A program made the translations under genes and the position numbers. A stretch of DNA of 64,000 nt from Xanthomonas sontii (GTDB taxonomy: Bacteria; Pseudomonadota; Gammaproteobacteria; Xanthomonadales; Xanthomonadaceae): contig NZ_CP132342.1 of the NCBI RefSeq assembly GCF_040529055.1, positions 1,233,501 to 1,297,500 of the forward strand, in the 5' to 3' direction. Of the stretch, positions 61,210-64,000 are shown piece after piece. Under the pieces are notes generated by a model. It worked only from the letters and a program-made list of their open reading frames with translations, was not told the origin of the DNA and searched no databases. Within the stretch, counting starts at the first letter, position 1, and each line of letters opens with the position of its first letter.

Positions 61210-62664
61210 TCAGCCGGCGTCGTGCGAGGCGGCGGCCTTGGACGAGGCGACGACCTTCTTCTTCTTCGCGTCCGGCTCGCCGGCATCGGCGTAGATCAGC
61301 TTCTCCACGCGCTGGATGCGCGCCAGCGCCGGCGAGGTCTGCGCACGGAACGCGGCCAGTTCGGCGCCGGCCAGCGGGGTCGGCGGCGGCATCGTCACCG
61401 AGGCCGGATTGCGCTGCACCCCGTCCACGCGGAATTCGTAGTGCAGGTGCGGACCGGTGGCCATGCCGGTCATGCCGACGTAGCCGATCACCGTGCCCTG
61501 GTTGATGCGCTGGCCGGCCTTGATCCCGCCGAAGCGCGACATGTGCCCGTACAGCGTGCTGTAGCCCTTGCCGTGATCCAGGATCACCACGTTGCCGTAG
61601 CCGCGCTGGGTGCCGACGAACTGTACCCGCGCATCGCCGGCGGCCATGATCGGGGTGCCGGTCGGCGCCGCGTAGTCGATGCCCTTGTGCATGCGCATGG
61701 TGCCCAGCACCGGGTGCTTGCGCGCGCCGAAAGTGGAGCTGATGCGGCTGTAGGACACCGGCATGCGGATGAAGCTCTTCTTCAGCGGCCGCCCGGTCAC
61801 GTCGAAGTACTCGGCCGGCTTGCCGCCGCGCTCGAAGCGGAAGCCGCTGTAGGTCTTGCCGCGGGTGGTGAAGGTCGCCGCCAGGATCTTGCTGGTGTCG
61901 ATGCGCTCGCCTTCGCGCCAGGTCTCGTCCATGACCACGCTGAAGCGGTCGCCCGGCTGCAGGTCCTTGTCGAAGTCGATGTCGTACTTGAAGATCTCGT
62001 CGGTCATCGTCGCGATCGCCGACGGCGACAGCCCGGCCTTGCGTGCGGCCACGTACAGCGAGCTGGTGATCTCGCCGCTGGTGACCACGGTGCGCGTGCT
62101 GGTCTCGCGCTCGATCACCTTTTCCTTGATGTCGTCGTCCAGCAGCGACAGTTCCACCCGGTGGGTGGCATCGCGGTCGAAGCGCAGGGCGCGTAGATCG
62201 CCCGTCGTCGCCAGGTCGAAGCCGATCTCGGCGCCCGGGCGCAGCTTGGTCAGCGCGTCGTGGGTGCCCGGATGGTCCAGCACCCGTTGCATCACCGTGG
62301 CGGGGAGGCCGAGCTTTTCGAACACCGAGCCCAGGGTCTGTCCGGATTCGATCCGCACCACCTGCCAGTTGTCGGTGATCGCAGCCTGCTGTTGCTGGGC
62401 AAGCGAGATCGGCGGCAACGGCAGCGCCAGCGTCGCCTGCGTGGTCTGCAGCGGCACGTCGATGGCGTTGGAAAAGCCCGGGACGATCGTGGCGACCATC
62501 GCGCCGATGGTGGCGAACAGGCTGGCGTGGATCCAGTGGCGGCGCGTCCAGCGGCCGGCGGGAAGATGTTCCTTCAACTTGCGATGCAGCGCAGTGTCGT
62601 GGAGAACGTGAAGGCGTTGCTGGAACCGCTGCCGGCGCGCGCGTTCCTGATCACTGTTGGGCAT
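61210..62664 (-). CDS. M23-family peptidoglycan endopeptidase with OapA/LysM-like domain
   Basis: A 484-residue envelope peptidase. A cytosolic basic N-terminus of ~45 residues precedes one membrane helix (about 47-67). The periplasmic OapA-like/LysM-like region (about 95-160, WQVVRIESGQTLGSVFEKLG) and a linker lead to the M23 lysostaphin-type domain: FGARKHPVLGTMRMHKGIDYA (HxxxD zinc ligands) and GPHLHYEFRV (HxH). It probably cuts peptide cross-links during growth or division. A TTG start at 62667 is possible; ATG 62664 is preferred. It is divergent from tyrS. Confidence 0.9.
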   Translation of the reverse strand: MPNSDQERARRQRFQQRLHVLHDTALHRKLKEHLPAGRWTRRHWIHASLFATIGAMVATIVPGFSNAIDVPLQTTQATLALPLPPISLAQQQQAAITDNWQVVRIESGQTLGSVFEKLGLPATVMQRVLDHPGTHDALTKLRPGAEIGFDLATTGDLRALRFDRDATHRVELSLLDDDIKEKVIERETSTRTVVTSGEITSSLYVAARKAGLSPSAIATMTDEIFKYDIDFDKDLQPGDRFSVVMDETWREGERIDTSKILAATFTTRGKTYSGFRFERGGKPAEYFDVTGRPLKKSFIRMPVSYSRISSTFGARKHPVLGTMRMHKGIDYAAPTGTPIMAAGDARVQFVGTQRGYGNVVILDHGKGYSTLYGHMSRFGGIKAGQRINQGTVIGYVGMTGMATGPHLHYEFRVDGVQRNPASVTMPPPTPLAGAELAAFRAQTSPALARIQRVEKLIYADAGEPDAKKKKVVASSKAAASHDAG

Positions 62665-62832
62665 CAAGGCTTCCTCACGAGCCCGAAGCGCGAGCTCAAA
62701 ACTCGGCTACCATAAACATCGTTCCACAGCGCGTCAAACCATTGAGCCGGCTCGAATTTTCACCTGGCTGCACGGTTAACTCGCTCTTAACGCCATTCAC
62801 GTTTGTTGAAGTCACTCGCCGGAGTTCCTGTT

Positions 62833-64000
62833 TTGTTCACGATCGAAGAGTCCCTTGTCCTGATCGGCCGCGGTGCCGACGAAATCCTCAAGCGTGAAGA
62901 ACTGGAGGCCCGCCTGCGCAGCGGCCGCCCGCTGCGGATCAAGGCCGGCTTCGATCCCACCGCGCCGGACCTGCACATCGGTCACACCGTGCTGTTGAAC
63001 AAGATGCGCCAGTTCCAGGACCTGGGACACCAGGCGATCTTCCTGATCGGCGACTTCACCGGGATGATCGGCGACCCCACCGGCAAGAACGTCACCCGCA
63101 AGCCGCTGACCCGCGAGGACGTGCTGGCCAACGCCCGCACCTACGAGGAGCAGGTGTTCAAGGTGCTGGATCGCACGCGCACCGAGGTCCGCTTCAACTC
63201 CGAATGGTTCGGGCAGATGAGCGCGGCCGACATGATCCGCCTGGCCGGCCAGCACACCGTGGCGCGCATGCTCGAGCGCGACGACTTCGCCAAGCGCTAC
63301 GCCGCGCAGCAGTCCATCGCCATCCACGAGTTCCTGTACCCGCTGGTGCAGGGCTACGACTCGGTGGCGCTGAAGGCCGACGTCGAACTGGGCGGCACCG
63401 ACCAGAAGTTCAACCTGCTGATGGGCCGCGGCCTGCAGGAGCACTACGGGCAGCCGGCGCAGATCGTGCTGACGATGCCGTTGCTGGAGGGCCTGGACGG
63501 GGTCAACAAGATGTCCAAGTCGCTGGGCAACTACATCGGCATCAGCGAGCCGGCGATCGACATCGTCACCAAGACCATGAAGATCGGCGACGAGCTGATG
63601 TGGCGCTGGATCGAACTGCTGTCCTTCGATATCGGCGTGAACGAAGCGCAGGCGCTGCAGCAGCAAGTGCAGGCCGGCAGCCTGCATCCGCGCGAGGTGA
63701 AGCTGCGCCTGGCGCGCGAACTCACCACCCGTTTCCACGATGCCGCCGCCGCCGAACAGGCCATCGTCGGCTGGCATGCCGTGGTGACCGGGCAGGGCGA
63801 CACCAGCGCCTTGCCGCTGCAGCAGGTCGCCGTGCCGGCGGAAGGGCTGCGGATCGCCGCATTGCTGACCGCCGCGGGCCTGACCGCCAGCAATTCCGAG
63901 GCCACTCGCAAGCTGAAGGAGCGGGCGGTGCGCGTGGCTGGCGAGGTGGTCGAGGATCCGCAGCAGAGCTTCGCGCCTGGCTTCGAGGGCGTCCTGCAGG
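62833..64000 (+). CDS. tyrS: Tyrosyl-tRNA synthetase, 3'-truncated by window edge
   Basis: A class I synthetase of the TyrRS long type; 389 codons are visible. [20 protein letters not shown] holds the HIGH motif and [10 protein letters not shown] (about residues 225-234) the KMSKS loop. [23 protein letters not shown] and [15 protein letters not shown] are typical. The sequence after about residue 340 begins the S4 RNA-binding domain. Translation appears to start at TTG 62833 ([13 protein letters not shown]), with GGAG eight bases upstream (62821-62824); no in-frame ATG gives a plausible N-terminus. The stop lies beyond the window. Confidence 0.95.
   Translation, partial: MFTIEESLVLIGRGADEILKREELEARLRSGRPLRIKAGFDPTAPDLHIGHTVLLNKMRQFQDLGHQAIFLIGDFTGMIGDPTGKNVTRKPLTREDVLANARTYEEQVFKVLDRTRTEVRFNSEWFGQMSAADMIRLAGQHTVARMLERDDFAKRYAAQQSIAIHEFLYPLVQGYDSVALKADVELGGTDQKFNLLMGRGLQEHYGQPAQIVLTMPLLEGLDGVNKMSKSLGNYIGISEPAIDIVTKTMKIGDELMWRWIELLSFDIGVNEAQALQQQVQAGSLHPREVKLRLARELTTRFHDAAAAEQAIVGWHAVVTGQGDTSALPLQQVAVPAEGLRIAALLTAAGLTASNSEATRKLKERAVRVAGEVVEDPQQSFAPGFEGVLQ

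Overview
The window is about 64 kb of high-GC, gene-dense chromosome. Gene content and order point to Xanthomonas or a very close Xanthomonadaceae relative: comF divergent from a bioB-bioF-bioH-bioC cluster, comM-ubiK-PII, coaBC-dut-phosphohexomutase, paired TonB-dependent receptors, and the dispersed intergenic palindromes typical of that genus. No species is claimed. Most genes are housekeeping. No phage, insertion sequence, transposase or CRISPR array is visible.

Layout. 1-9.7 kb: the end of a RIO-type kinase gene, an HSL-type esterase, a nucleotidyltransferase coupled to mnmG, a gene-free stretch holding a candidate sigma-54-dependent small RNA, a Tyr/Pro-rich lipoprotein, a PLP dehydratase with a YdcF-type protein, an NTF2-like protein and an ArnT-like glycosyltransferase. 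9.6-16.4 kb: biotin synthesis on the minus strand (bioB, bioF, a small coupled protein, bioH; then an SDR and bioC) with comF divergent and a BirA-like operator at the bioB/comF boundary. 16.5-18.3 kb: ubiA, tRNA-Arg(CCG) and a degenerate stretch with a thioredoxin-fold remnant. 18.3-29.4 kb: the main accessory locus, a 7TM sensor kinase, a response regulator, a TpsB transporter and a 2088-residue TpsA exoprotein. 30-37.4 kb: a hydrolase, comM, ubiK, a PII protein not followed by amtB, a frameshifted HExxH membrane protein gene, and speE/speA diverging from a control region with an inverted repeat.

37.6-47 kb: an acyltransferase, a LysR regulator divergent from a carboxymuconolactone decarboxylase-tautomerase-DUF4865 operon, a PNPOx-like protein and two tandem TonB-dependent receptors, each with a Zur-like palindrome exactly 99 bp upstream of its start. 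47-57.3 kb: an SDR, SPOR protein, argS, radC, coaBC-dut-phosphohexomutase, a small exported protein and pyrE. 57.4-64 kb: xthA-ampG, a small RHH-like protein, anmK, an M23 peptidase and the start of tyrS. AmpG, AnmK and the M23 peptidase together form a peptidoglycan turnover and recycling neighbourhood.

The most interesting signals are the structured RNA between a -24/-12 promoter and an intrinsic terminator (4923-5066), the kinase/regulator/two-partner-secretion locus, the duplicated Zur-like sites, a repeat family whose end abuts gene starts or stops in all five copies seen, and the inverted repeat in the speE-speA control region.
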